Of a stretch of DNA of 5,046 nucleotides, positions 1-5,046 are shown one piece after another. This stretch comes from Coriobacteriia bacterium (GTDB lineage Bacteria > Actinomycetota > Coriobacteriia > Anaerosomatales > JAHIQC01), in contig JAURYZ010000137.1 of NCBI GenBank assembly GCA_030653635.1, positions 1 to 5,046 on the forward strand. The letters run 5' to 3'. The notes below the pieces were generated by a model. That model was not told where the DNA came from. It made no database searches and worked only from the letters and a program-made list of their open reading frames with translations. Numbering within the stretch: position 1 is the first letter of the stretch; each line of letters starts with the position of its first letter. The position numbers and the translations under genes were made by a program.

Positions 1-1
1 C

Positions 2-145
2 GCGGTCATGACCGGCTACGCCAATGTGGCCGATTCGACCGATCCCGAGCCCAACAGCGGTACCGGTGGAGTTCCGCCCACTGACGGCAATGCGCTTCTG
101 CGCATGAACAGCCGCGGTGTGTGCGAGAGCTGCCACAACAAGTAG
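2..145 (+). CDS. C-terminal end of a c-type, probably multiheme, cytochrome (partial)
   Basis: The frame is open from the left edge and gives 47 residues before a TAG stop at 143-145. The tail carries CESCH at 122-136, a CxxCH motif for covalent haem c attachment with His as the proximal ligand, followed only by Asn-Lys and the stop. A haem site at the extreme C-terminus, preceded by a Gly/Pro/Asp-rich stretch and the residues RMNSRGV, is typical of exported multiheme cytochromes of anaerobic bacteria (family knowledge). Only one motif is visible, so the haem count is unknown and 'multiheme' is inference. The protein would act outside the cytoplasmic membrane, carrying electrons. The stop lies 8 bases before the ATG of the membrane-protein gene, and a strong hairpin follows at 184-214. 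No start, signal peptide or subfamily can be assigned because the 5' part is outside the window. Confidence 0.82.
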   Translation, partial: AVMTGYANVADSTDPEPNSGTGGVPPTDGNALLRMNSRGVCESCHNK

Positions 146-149
146 GGAG
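144..149 (+). promoter_or_regulatory. Shine-Dalgarno-like AGGGAG supporting the start at 154
   Basis: AGGGAG overlaps the last two bases of the cytochrome stop codon and lies 4 bases before the ATG at 154. The spacing is a little short but usable. The in-frame alternatives (GTG at 121, GTG at 253, ATG at 295) have no comparable purine-rich site, so this motif is the main reason for choosing 154. Confidence 0.5.
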
Positions 150-153
150 TCGA

Positions 154-1653
154 ATGCGCTTGGTGCGGCTATACCGTACCGAGGGGGAAGGCCGGACGCA
201 GTCCGGCCTTCCCCGCGCTACGGCGTTCTCTAGACCTGGTCTTGCCTTCGCGGTGTGGGCGATTGTGGTTCTCGCGACTTCGCTGCGTTTCGTCATGGAT
301 ACGGCATCGGTCGGCCGGTTCGACGCTTCCGCGGTCGTCGGCGTGTCTGCGATCCTGTCCGGCGCGCTCGTCGCGGCCGTTCACTGGCCTAGCCGCTCAA
401 GGAGCGCTTCGGGTCACCGGACCCCCATGACCTCGATGCTGCTTATGACGATCGCATCGGGACTCGCTCAGGCCGGACTGCCTCTGCTCGTCTTTGCGAA
501 CCGTCACAGCGATGCTCCTCCGGGCTCGGTGGTTGCGTTTTGGACCACGGCCTTCGTGGGAGTCGCGCTCGTGTGCTTTGGCGCTGTGCGCGGCCGCGAT
601 CGGCTCTTGCGCCTTACAGCAGCTCTCTTGCTGTTGGTCTCGATGGCAGGCGTACTTGCGAACTGGGAGAGACCCAGCTCGTTCTCCTTACTCGTGCGAT
701 ACACCGGACCGCAGGTCTACATGGCCTTCGCTGCGCTGGCTTGGGTGGCGCTCCTCTCCTACCTAGCCGCGCGCGTCGAGCGCCTTGGCTGGGCCGCGAG
801 TGCGCTGCCGATCGCGATCGGTTCCGGAGTGGCCGGTGCGGTGCTGCTCATTGGATCCACCCCGGGGCTTTCCGCGCTTTTGTCGCCTATCATCCTGCTC
901 TCGGCAGGAGCGTCCGCGGTGTTGTACTTGATGGTGCTATCGGTGGCCCCCGGTCGGGGCGCCCTCATAGCAGGCACCGCCATCGCTGCCGCTCCTGCCG
1001 CGATCACACTACTGACGATCCTCGAATCTGCAGTAGGCGTTCTTGGTCCGCGCCCAATTCTTGTCGCTCCCGTCTTGGCGGCGAGCGCGGTCGGTGCGTG
1101 CGCCATCGCCATCGCGCTGGTGGACTCCTCGCGTAAGCGAGTCGTGCCCCCCGGGCGCCTGGCACTGGGACTCTCGTTGGCCGCTGTGTTGGCCGCAACC
1201 GGTGGCCTTATCGCGCCCGCCCTCGGCGTTGCCGTACGAGGCGGACTGAGCAACGGTGAGGTGTTCGCTGCGGATTTCACGATGGCTGGCTTTGAGACCG
1301 TGGCCGGCTGGCTGGCGTTCACAATGGCTCTCATTGTCTTGATATCGGTGCGTTCCGGGCTTGGACGATGGCGCGCTGTGGGCATTCTCGGGGCACTCGT
1401 CGTGCTTGCGATGGCGTGGACGGTGCTCCAACCGATGCCTTTGCACACCTGGGTCACATGGATTCCGCCGGAGGTTCAGCAAGACTACGGCACGGAGTTC
1501 GCATCAATCGTGTTCACGCCGCTTTCCTCGGCGTGGCAGTTGATTGGTTTGTCTCTATCTGCGCTTGCCGCAGGGCTGGGCGCATGGTCGGTGTGGCTAC
1601 TGCCCGAAGCTGTGGATGCGGCTTTGGTTCCTGTCTCGGAAGGACGCTCATGA
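154..1653 (+). CDS. Polytopic integral membrane protein, about 14 TM segments, function unknown
   Basis: This 499-residue protein is dominated by Ala/Leu/Val/Gly segments. Approximate hydrophobic spans by eye are residues 29-48, 58-78, 93-115, 126-145, 151-171, 187-206, 214-234, 241-264, 270-292, 302-322, 335-360, 376-398, 405-427 and 456-483, with short charged loops between them. I do not recognise the family. There is no CxxCH, and there are no histidine pairs placed in helices, quinone-site signature or ATPase motif that I can identify. The longest late loop (about 428-455) holds Trp, His and acidic residues and is probably outside or at the membrane surface. The ATG at 154 is chosen for its upstream AGGGAG. 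However, residues 11-20 are encoded by a perfect hairpin (184-214), and the first 28 residues are polar and unremarkable, so GTG 253 or ATG 295 is possible. The stop overlaps the lipoprotein start (ATGA), indicating translational coupling. A transporter, a redox-partner anchor or a multi-span scaffold would all fit. Confidence 0.85.
   Translation: MRLVRLYRTEGEGRTQSGLPRATAFSRPGLAFAVWAIVVLATSLRFVMDTASVGRFDASAVVGVSAILSGALVAAVHWPSRSRSASGHRTPMTSMLLMTIASGLAQAGLPLLVFANRHSDAPPGSVVAFWTTAFVGVALVCFGAVRGRDRLLRLTAALLLLVSMAGVLANWERPSSFSLLVRYTGPQVYMAFAALAWVALLSYLAARVERLGWAASALPIAIGSGVAGAVLLIGSTPGLSALLSPIILLSAGASAVLYLMVLSVAPGRGALIAGTAIAAAPAAITLLTILESAVGVLGPRPILVAPVLAASAVGACAIAIALVDSSRKRVVPPGRLALGLSLAAVLAATGGLIAPALGVAVRGGLSNGEVFAADFTMAGFETVAGWLAFTMALIVLISVRSGLGRWRAVGILGALVVLAMAWTVLQPMPLHTWVTWIPPEVQQDYGTEFASIVFTPLSSAWQLIGLSLSALAAGLGAWSVWLLPEAVDAALVPVSEGRS
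184..214 (+). terminator. Perfect 14-bp GC-rich hairpin, terminator-like, inside the start of the membrane gene
   Basis: Bases 184-197 (GGGGAAGGCCGGAC) pair without mismatch with 201-214 (GTCCGGCCTTCCCC) around a GCA loop at 198-200. The stem is very stable and lies 39 bases after the cytochrome stop, the usual place for an intrinsic terminator. No T-tract follows (the next bases are GCGCTACGG), so it would be an atypical U-less terminator, an mRNA 3'-end stabiliser, or an attenuator or translation-control hairpin for the membrane gene. Confidence 0.6.
1638..1644 (+). promoter_or_regulatory. Strong ribosome binding site GGAAGGA for the lipoprotein gene
   Basis: GGAAGGA lies 5 bases before the ATG at 1650 and sits inside the last codons of the membrane gene. 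It fixes the lipoprotein start and rules out the longer upstream extension of the same frame, which begins in the middle of the membrane gene and would lose the signal peptide. Confidence 0.8.
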
Positions 1654-1712
1654 GATCGCTTCGAATAGCGCTCGCACTCGTGCTCTTGATAGCGCTTCCG
1701 CTGTCGGCGGGA
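1650..1712 (+). other. Lipoprotein signal peptide (type II)
   Basis: The 21 residues before Cys22 show the pattern of a lipoprotein signal: Arg at positions 2 and 5, a Leu/Ala/Val/Ile core, then L-S-A-G before Cys (codon 1713-1715). Ser at -3 is less common than Leu but allowed by the usual lipobox pattern. Confidence 0.85.
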
Positions 1713-2492
1713 TGTCGTGCCAAGACCGTGACGGTCAAAAGCGGCGAGATCGTGTTATGCACCGAGGGCGAAATCGTCTCGGACACCACAGAGGAACTGC
1801 AGGTCCCAGCCGACGAAGTGGGAGAGCACTCGGTTCGCACCAGAGTCGTGACGTGCGACCTGCACACGAAGCTCGCGAAGCTCTACGCGGACGCACAGGC
1901 TGCGCTCGATGCAGGCGACTCCGCGGGAGCCGCAGCGGCGCTGACGGCGATACTCAAGCTCGACGTCACGTATCGCAAGGCGGGCACTCAGCTGGCCGAG
2001 ATCAAGGCGGGCAAGATTCCCGCATCTGACGGGACACAGCCGACCGGCCCCGGCCCGGGCGGGCAGGATCCGGGGACCCCGGGCGACGATCAGCCGACAG
2101 GCCCCGTACTGGTTCTTGCCTCATACACTCCGGATTCTGTGGCCGGGCTTGTCGGCCAGGGCATAATCGCTGATCCGTTCACCCTGACGCGAGATTATCT
2201 GCCGGGTACGCCCGGAACACTGCTTAAGGCCGTCATCGTGGCTGAGCAGTTCAAGGATGCTGCGGGAGCCAAGGCCGCGCTTGATGGCGTGATCAAAGCT
2301 TCGTATCCGGACAAGTCGGCGACGCTGAGCGTTGGTGGACGCAGCGCATATTACGGCCAAAGCGGCCGGGTCGTTGCTGTTGCTTTTGTCGAGGGTGCGG
2401 TGCTCGTGGTCATCGAGGGCGCGGCCACCGGAGATGACGGCTCCACCATAAAGGCCAAGATCGTCGAGGTCGCCGGCCTCATAGGGAAGTGA
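1650..2492 (+). CDS. Secreted lipoprotein with paired-Cys module, TPR-like helices and unknown C-terminal domain
   Basis: This 280-residue protein starts with a short basic N-terminus, a hydrophobic core (residues 6-18) and the lipobox SAGC with Cys22 as the predicted lipidated residue, so it should be anchored on the outer face of the membrane. Residues 25-72 form a small, probably beta-rich module with Cys37 and the C-D-L-H group at 69-72; the two cysteines could form a disulfide or bind a metal with His72. Residues 73-120 look like one TPR-type helical hairpin (AQAALDAGD followed by AAAALTAILKLD and a Tyr-Arg-Lys-Ala helix). Residues 125-152 are a Gly/Pro/Asp/Gln linker with QPTGP at both ends. 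Residues 153-280 form a compact alpha/beta domain ending in two hydrophobic strands and a helix; I do not recognise its family. The start overlaps the upstream stop (ATGA), and the next gene begins 8 bases after this stop, so the protein probably works with its neighbours in the envelope. Confidence 0.9.
   Translation: MRSLRIALALVLLIALPLSAGCRAKTVTVKSGEIVLCTEGEIVSDTTEELQVPADEVGEHSVRTRVVTCDLHTKLAKLYADAQAALDAGDSAGAAAALTAILKLDVTYRKAGTQLAEIKAGKIPASDGTQPTGPGPGGQDPGTPGDDQPTGPVLVLASYTPDSVAGLVGQGIIADPFTLTRDYLPGTPGTLLKAVIVAEQFKDAAGAKAALDGVIKASYPDKSATLSVGGRSAYYGQSGRVVAVAFVEGAVLVVIEGAATGDDGSTIKAKIVEVAGLIGK
2037..2105 (+). repeat. Low-complexity linker bounded by a 15-base direct repeat encoding QPTGP
   Basis: CAGCCGACCGGCCCC at 2037-2051 recurs as CAGCCGACAGGCCCC at 2091-2105 with one synonymous change. 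Between them lies a GC-rich run coding for Gly, Pro, Asp and Gln. It forms the flexible spacer between the helical part and the C-terminal domain of the lipoprotein and probably arose by local duplication. Confidence 0.7.
2483..2488 (+). promoter_or_regulatory. AGGGAA, possible ribosome binding site for the repeat protein
   Basis: AGGGAA ends 12 bases before the GTG at 2501 and directly abuts an in-frame GTG at 2489 that overlaps the lipoprotein stop (GTGA). The second is too close for normal initiation, so 2501 is preferred, although the spacing there is long. Either start gives the same signal peptide core. Confidence 0.45.
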
Positions 2493-2500
2493 CGAGCTCC

Positions 2501-2596
2501 GTGAAACCGAATCGCCTCCACAAGCTCATCTCTGTCGTTCTGTCGGCCAGCATGATGCTTGCCGGGCTGACCGTAGCGCCGAGAATCGCCCTCGCC
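2501..2596 (+). other. Sec signal peptide of the repeat protein
   Basis: Lys2, Arg5 and Lys8 precede a hydrophobic core from about residue 9 to 26, followed by P-R-I-A-L-A, with predicted signal peptidase I cleavage after Ala32. There is no lipobox cysteine and no twin-arginine pair. Confidence 0.85.
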
Positions 2597-5046
2597 GTGC
2601 CCGTAGATGGCGGCACGGTGACAAGCGACCTTCGCTGCGTGACCTTTGTCAGTTCGACCACAGGATTTGCTGCAGGGGCCGCCGGCGTCATCCTCAAGAC
2701 GACCAACGCGGGTGCGTCGTGGCGTACCGTCCGTTCCGGTGATACCTACGACTTCCGTGGCATCTCCTTCGCAGATGCGAACAACGGCTGGGCGATCACG
2801 CTGTACGGCGAGGTCGTTCGCACCACCAACGCCGGCGAGAGCTGGTCATTGGTGACCTCCGACGCGGGGGGCGCCTCGTATGCTGTCGAGCGTTTCTATG
2901 ACATCGACTTTTGGAATAGCACCTCAGGCTTTGCCGTCGGCGGCGCGCAAGGCACTCCGCCGCTGGTCGCGCAGACCACGAACGCCGGTTCGTTCTGGAG
3001 TGTCTCACTAGACTCACTCCTCGGCTCGTATGCTCCGCCTGAGACTCAGCCGCCATTCCCGCGCGACGGGCTCGGGTACGCGTACGGCATGGACGTGCGC
3101 TCCTCGGCAAAGGCATGGGTGGCTGGGCAGGACGTGTTCAAGACCCCTACCTTGTCCGTTATCTGGGTGTGGAACGGCACTTCGTGGACACAGCAGTCGG
3201 TCGCTGGCACCGGAAGGCTTCTGGATATCGCTTTCGGATCGGACACCTCTGGTATCGCCGTGGGTGACACCGGAGTGGCCCGCTACACCCTTAATGGGGG
3301 CACAAGCTGGATCGCCGCCACGACCGGCGTCACGACTGAGCTATCTGGGGTCGGTATGACTTCGACCGGCTCCGGTTGGGCGGTGGGTCAGTCCGGACGC
3401 ATCCTTCGCACCACTAACTACGGAGCAACGTGGGCGTCTCAGACCTCCGGTACCGGCTCATATCTCGAGGATATTGCGGTGCTCGACTCGACGACGGCCG
3501 TGGCTGTCGGGCGCGGGGGCACCATACTGCGCACAGTCGACGGCAGCACGTGGAAGGCCCCCATCTCCTTCCCGGTCGTGTCGTGGGTCGAATCGCCGTC
3601 GCATCCTGTTGGTGAGTGGAACTCGAGTACTTCGGCAAACATCCTGTGGTCGGCCACTGGTGACATCGACGGCTACGGATTCGAGTTCGACCAATCCCCA
3701 ACGACCACGCCGACCGTTCTTAACACTACCGCCACCTCGCGCATAGGTACCGCCACCGCAAGCGGCGCGTGGTATGCGCACGTGGCCGCGCATGACACAT
3801 TGGGTCGATGGAGCGCGCCTAAACACCGACAGGTGCTGGTGGACATCGACAAACCGGTGGCGACCGATGATGTGAACCCAGCGGGCTATTCTTCGGCGGC
3901 CACCGTCACGATATCGGCGACCGACGCGCACTCCGGTGTGGCCAGCATCGCGTATTCGGTCAACGGCGTTGCTCAAGCGCCCGTGGCCGCCTCGGTTGCG
4001 AGCGTCCCGTTCCCCTCGGTCGGTGAATACACGCTCACCTACACGGCCACTGACAACGCCGGCAACGTGAGCCTGTATGGCAGTGCCACCGTGTACGTGA
4101 GACCTCCGGCGGTACCGGTGATGACCGGTCTTTCCTCGGCAAGCCACCCCTTGGGGCAGTGGGGCAGCTCGTCCACGGTGTCGCTTGCGTGGAACGCGAC
4201 CGGGACCGGCGTGAGCGGCTACGGCTTCGTGTTCGACCAGGCGCCGACGACGGCGGTGTCGACTCAGACCACGACGGCGACCTCGGGAGTCGGAACGGCC
4301 ACGGGTAGCGGCACATGGTACGCGCATGTGGCGGCTTGGGATTCTTATGGCCAGTTGAGCGCTACGAGACACCTCCAGGTGCTTGTGGACATGGCCCGGC
4401 CTCTTGTGACCGACGATGTCGACCCGGCAGGATACGAGGGTTCGGCGACCATCAATCTCAATGCGACCGATGTGCACTCCGGGGTCGCGTCGATCAGCTA
4501 CTCCGTGAGCGGGGGAGCCACGACGACCGTGGCCGGCGCCTCAGCCTCGATTACTCGCTCGACTCCCGGCACATACACCGTGAGCTACATCGCATCCGAT
4601 ACCGCCGGCAACGCGAGCGTTCTCGCCAGCGCGATCGTGTACGTCCGCGCACTGCCGCCTGCGGCTCCTGTTGTCACGGCGCTTTCTTCGGCGACTCATC
4701 CTGTCGGTACCTGGGTCTCTGCGCTGGGGGTCACGCTCGCATGGAGCGCCACAGGAACAGGGATCAGCGGCTATGGACTGGCGTTCGACCAAAGCGCCCC
4801 AACGAGCGTTCTGGTGCAGACAACTACCGCCACGTCAGGCACGGGCACGGCCACAGGCAGCGGCGCATGGTACGCGCATGTCGCGGCCGTGGACTCCTTT
4901 GCACAGTGGAGTGCGACCCGTCACCTTCAGGTGCTGGTGGACACTACCAGACCGCTCGTTACCGACGATGTGGATCCAGCTGGCTACGTTTCGTCGGCAC
5001 TAGTGACCCTTTCGGCCACCGACGCGCACTCGGGCGTCGCGCGCAT
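2501..5046 (+). CDS. Large secreted surface protein: Ycf48/BNR-like propeller followed by FN3/Ig-like repeats (3' end missing)
   Basis: The frame is open from GTG 2501 to the window end, giving 848 complete codons with no stop. Residues 1-32 are a Sec signal peptide with an A-L-A cleavage motif. About residues 43-357 contain seven Asp-box-like motifs: TTNAGASW 67-74, TTNAGESW 108-115, TTNAGSFW 159-166, WNGTSW 224-229, TLNGGTSW 263-270, TTNYGATW 304-311 and TVDGSTW 345-351. Seven such turns with Gly-rich strands (for example GWAVG) match a seven-bladed propeller of the Ycf48/BNR kind. From residue 358 a tandem array begins (units at 358, 539 and 723). Each unit is an FN3-like module, with FDQ and WYAHVAA motifs, followed by an Ig-like module, with TDDV-PAGY, ATD-HSGVA and Y-A(T/S)D-AGN motifs. 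The protein is Thr/Ser/Ala/Val-rich with almost no cysteine, as expected for an exported protein. I see no catalytic residues. Likely roles are adhesion, a surface layer, or a scaffold for the neighbouring envelope proteins. The C-terminal anchor, if any, is outside the window. GTG 2489 is an alternative start adding four residues. Confidence 0.92.
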   Translation, partial: MKPNRLHKLISVVLSASMMLAGLTVAPRIALAVPVDGGTVTSDLRCVTFVSSTTGFAAGAAGVILKTTNAGASWRTVRSGDTYDFRGISFADANNGWAITLYGEVVRTTNAGESWSLVTSDAGGASYAVERFYDIDFWNSTSGFAVGGAQGTPPLVAQTTNAGSFWSVSLDSLLGSYAPPETQPPFPRDGLGYAYGMDVRSSAKAWVAGQDVFKTPTLSVIWVWNGTSWTQQSVAGTGRLLDIAFGSDTSGIAVGDTGVARYTLNGGTSWIAATTGVTTELSGVGMTSTGSGWAVGQSGRILRTTNYGATWASQTSGTGSYLEDIAVLDSTTAVAVGRGGTILRTVDGSTWKAPISFPVVSWVESPSHPVGEWNSSTSANILWSATGDIDGYGFEFDQSPTTTPTVLNTTATSRIGTATASGAWYAHVAAHDTLGRWSAPKHRQVLVDIDKPVATDDVNPAGYSSAATVTISATDAHSGVASIAYSVNGVAQAPVAASVASVPFPSVGEYTLTYTATDNAGNVSLYGSATVYVRPPAVPVMTGLSSASHPLGQWGSSSTVSLAWNATGTGVSGYGFVFDQAPTTAVSTQTTTATSGVGTATGSGTWYAHVAAWDSYGQLSATRHLQVLVDMARPLVTDDVDPAGYEGSATINLNATDVHSGVASISYSVSGGATTTVAGASASITRSTPGTYTVSYIASDTAGNASVLASAIVYVRALPPAAPVVTALSSATHPVGTWVSALGVTLAWSATGTGISGYGLAFDQSAPTSVLVQTTTATSGTGTATGSGAWYAHVAAVDSFAQWSATRHLQVLVDTTRPLVTDDVDPAGYVSSALVTLSATDAHSGVAR
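2627..3571 (+). repeat. Seven-blade propeller region marked by Asp-box-like motifs
   Basis: The conserved Trp of each motif is at residues 74, 115, 166, 229, 270, 311 and 351, giving spacings of 41, 51, 63, 41, 41 and 40. The regular 40-41 spacing is one blade, and the third and fourth blades carry extra loops. Most blades use Asn instead of the classical Asp in S/T-x-D-x-G-x-x-W, as is common in Ycf48-like proteins. The fourth motif is the most degenerate. Confidence 0.78.
3572..4114 (+). repeat. FN3-like/Ig-like repeat unit 1 (181 residues)
   Basis: Residues 358-451 are the FN3-like half: SHPVGEW, LWSATG, GYGFEFDQ, then GAWYAHVAA and QVLVD. Residues 452-538 are the Ig-like half: TDDVNPAGY, ATDAHSGVA, YTATDNAGN, ending at TVYV. 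It is the most divergent visible unit at its beginning, where it adjoins the propeller. Confidence 0.85.
4115..4666 (+). repeat. FN3-like/Ig-like repeat unit 2 (184 residues)
   Basis: Residues 539-633 are the FN3-like half (LSSASHPLGQW, AWNATGTG, FDQAPTT, GTWYAHVAAWDS, LQVLVD). Residues 634-722 are the Ig-like half (TDDVDPAGY, ATDVHSGVA, YIASDTAGN, IVYV). It aligns with units 1 and 3 along its whole length with only small length differences. Confidence 0.87.
4667..5046 (+). repeat. FN3-like/Ig-like repeat unit 3, cut by the window edge
   Basis: Residues 723-817 are a complete FN3-like half (LSSATHPVGTW, AWSATGTG, FDQSAPTS, GAWYAHVAAVDS, LQVLVD). From residue 818 the Ig-like half begins with TDDVDPAGY and ATDAHSGVA and is cut at the edge. 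The array therefore continues beyond the window. Confidence 0.87.

Noticed and set aside
808..821. Perfect 14-base palindrome CCGATCGCGATCGG
   Set aside because: It sits in the coding sequence for Pro-Ile-Ala-Ile-Gly of the membrane gene and is a single copy; chance is sufficient in GC-rich DNA.
540..1136. 198-codon open frame on the + strand
   Set aside because: It is an out-of-frame shadow of the membrane gene, Arg/Ser/Gly-rich with no hydrophobic or domain pattern.
759..1457. 232-codon open frame on the - strand
   Set aside because: It is antisense to the membrane gene, with a low-complexity Ala/Thr/Arg/Pro composition mirroring hydrophobic codons on the + strand.
1368..1649. Upstream extension of the lipoprotein frame
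   Set aside because: It overlaps the membrane gene in another frame, and the ATG at 1650 has a strong ribosome site followed immediately by a lipoprotein signal peptide.
2048..2086. GC-rich self-complementary runs resembling a terminator
   Set aside because: They lie inside the lipoprotein's Gly/Pro linker, have no T-tract, and the open frame continues through them.
3458..4477. Long 339-codon open frame on the - strand
   Set aside because: It lies entirely opposite the repeat protein, is extremely Arg/His/Gly-rich, shows no domain or signal, and is explained by GC-rich codon structure of the repeats on the other strand.
3572..5046. Regular spaced repeats as a CRISPR-like array
   Set aside because: The period is about 545-550 bases, the repeats are protein-coding and diverged at third positions, and no short identical repeats with unique spacers exist.

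Overview
The window is gene-dense, high-GC bacterial DNA with every supported gene on the + strand. It holds the 3' end of a c-type (probably multiheme) cytochrome, a polytopic membrane protein, a lipoprotein, and the 5' part of a large secreted repeat protein that runs off the right edge. GC-rich third positions, GTG starts, a multiheme-like cytochrome tail and long Ig/FN3-like surface repeats suggest an anaerobic actinobacterial lineage, perhaps Coriobacteriia/OPB41-type. This is inference from style; no marker gene is present.

Layout: 2-145 is the last 47 codons of the cytochrome, ending in a CESCH haem-binding motif just before the stop. A Shine-Dalgarno-like AGGGAG overlaps that stop and precedes an ATG at 154, the best-supported start of a 499-aa protein with about 14 hydrophobic segments (154-1653). 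A perfect 14-bp stem with a 3-nt loop (184-214) lies inside the first codons of that gene. It may be the cytochrome operon's terminator, in which case the membrane gene starts further downstream, or it may be a regulatory hairpin. The membrane gene overlaps the lipoprotein gene by ATGA (1650-2492). The lipoprotein has a lipobox, a paired-cysteine module, a TPR-like helical stretch, a Gly/Pro/Asp linker and an unrecognised C-terminal domain. Its stop is followed within 8 bases by the GTG (2501) of the last gene.

The last gene encodes a Sec signal peptide, a region with seven Asp-box-like motifs (probably a seven-bladed Ycf48/BNR-type propeller), and then a tandem array of about 181-184-residue units. 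Each unit joins an FN3-like module to an Ig-like module. Two full units and most of a third are visible.

Together the genes look like an envelope or cell-surface module: a haem protein, a multi-span membrane protein, a membrane-anchored lipoprotein and a long exported repeat protein, the last three in tight coupling. A role in extracellular electron transfer or surface attachment fits, but the sequence does not prove it. I see no tRNA, rRNA, CRISPR array, insertion sequence or integration site, and no gene-free stretch over 300 bases.
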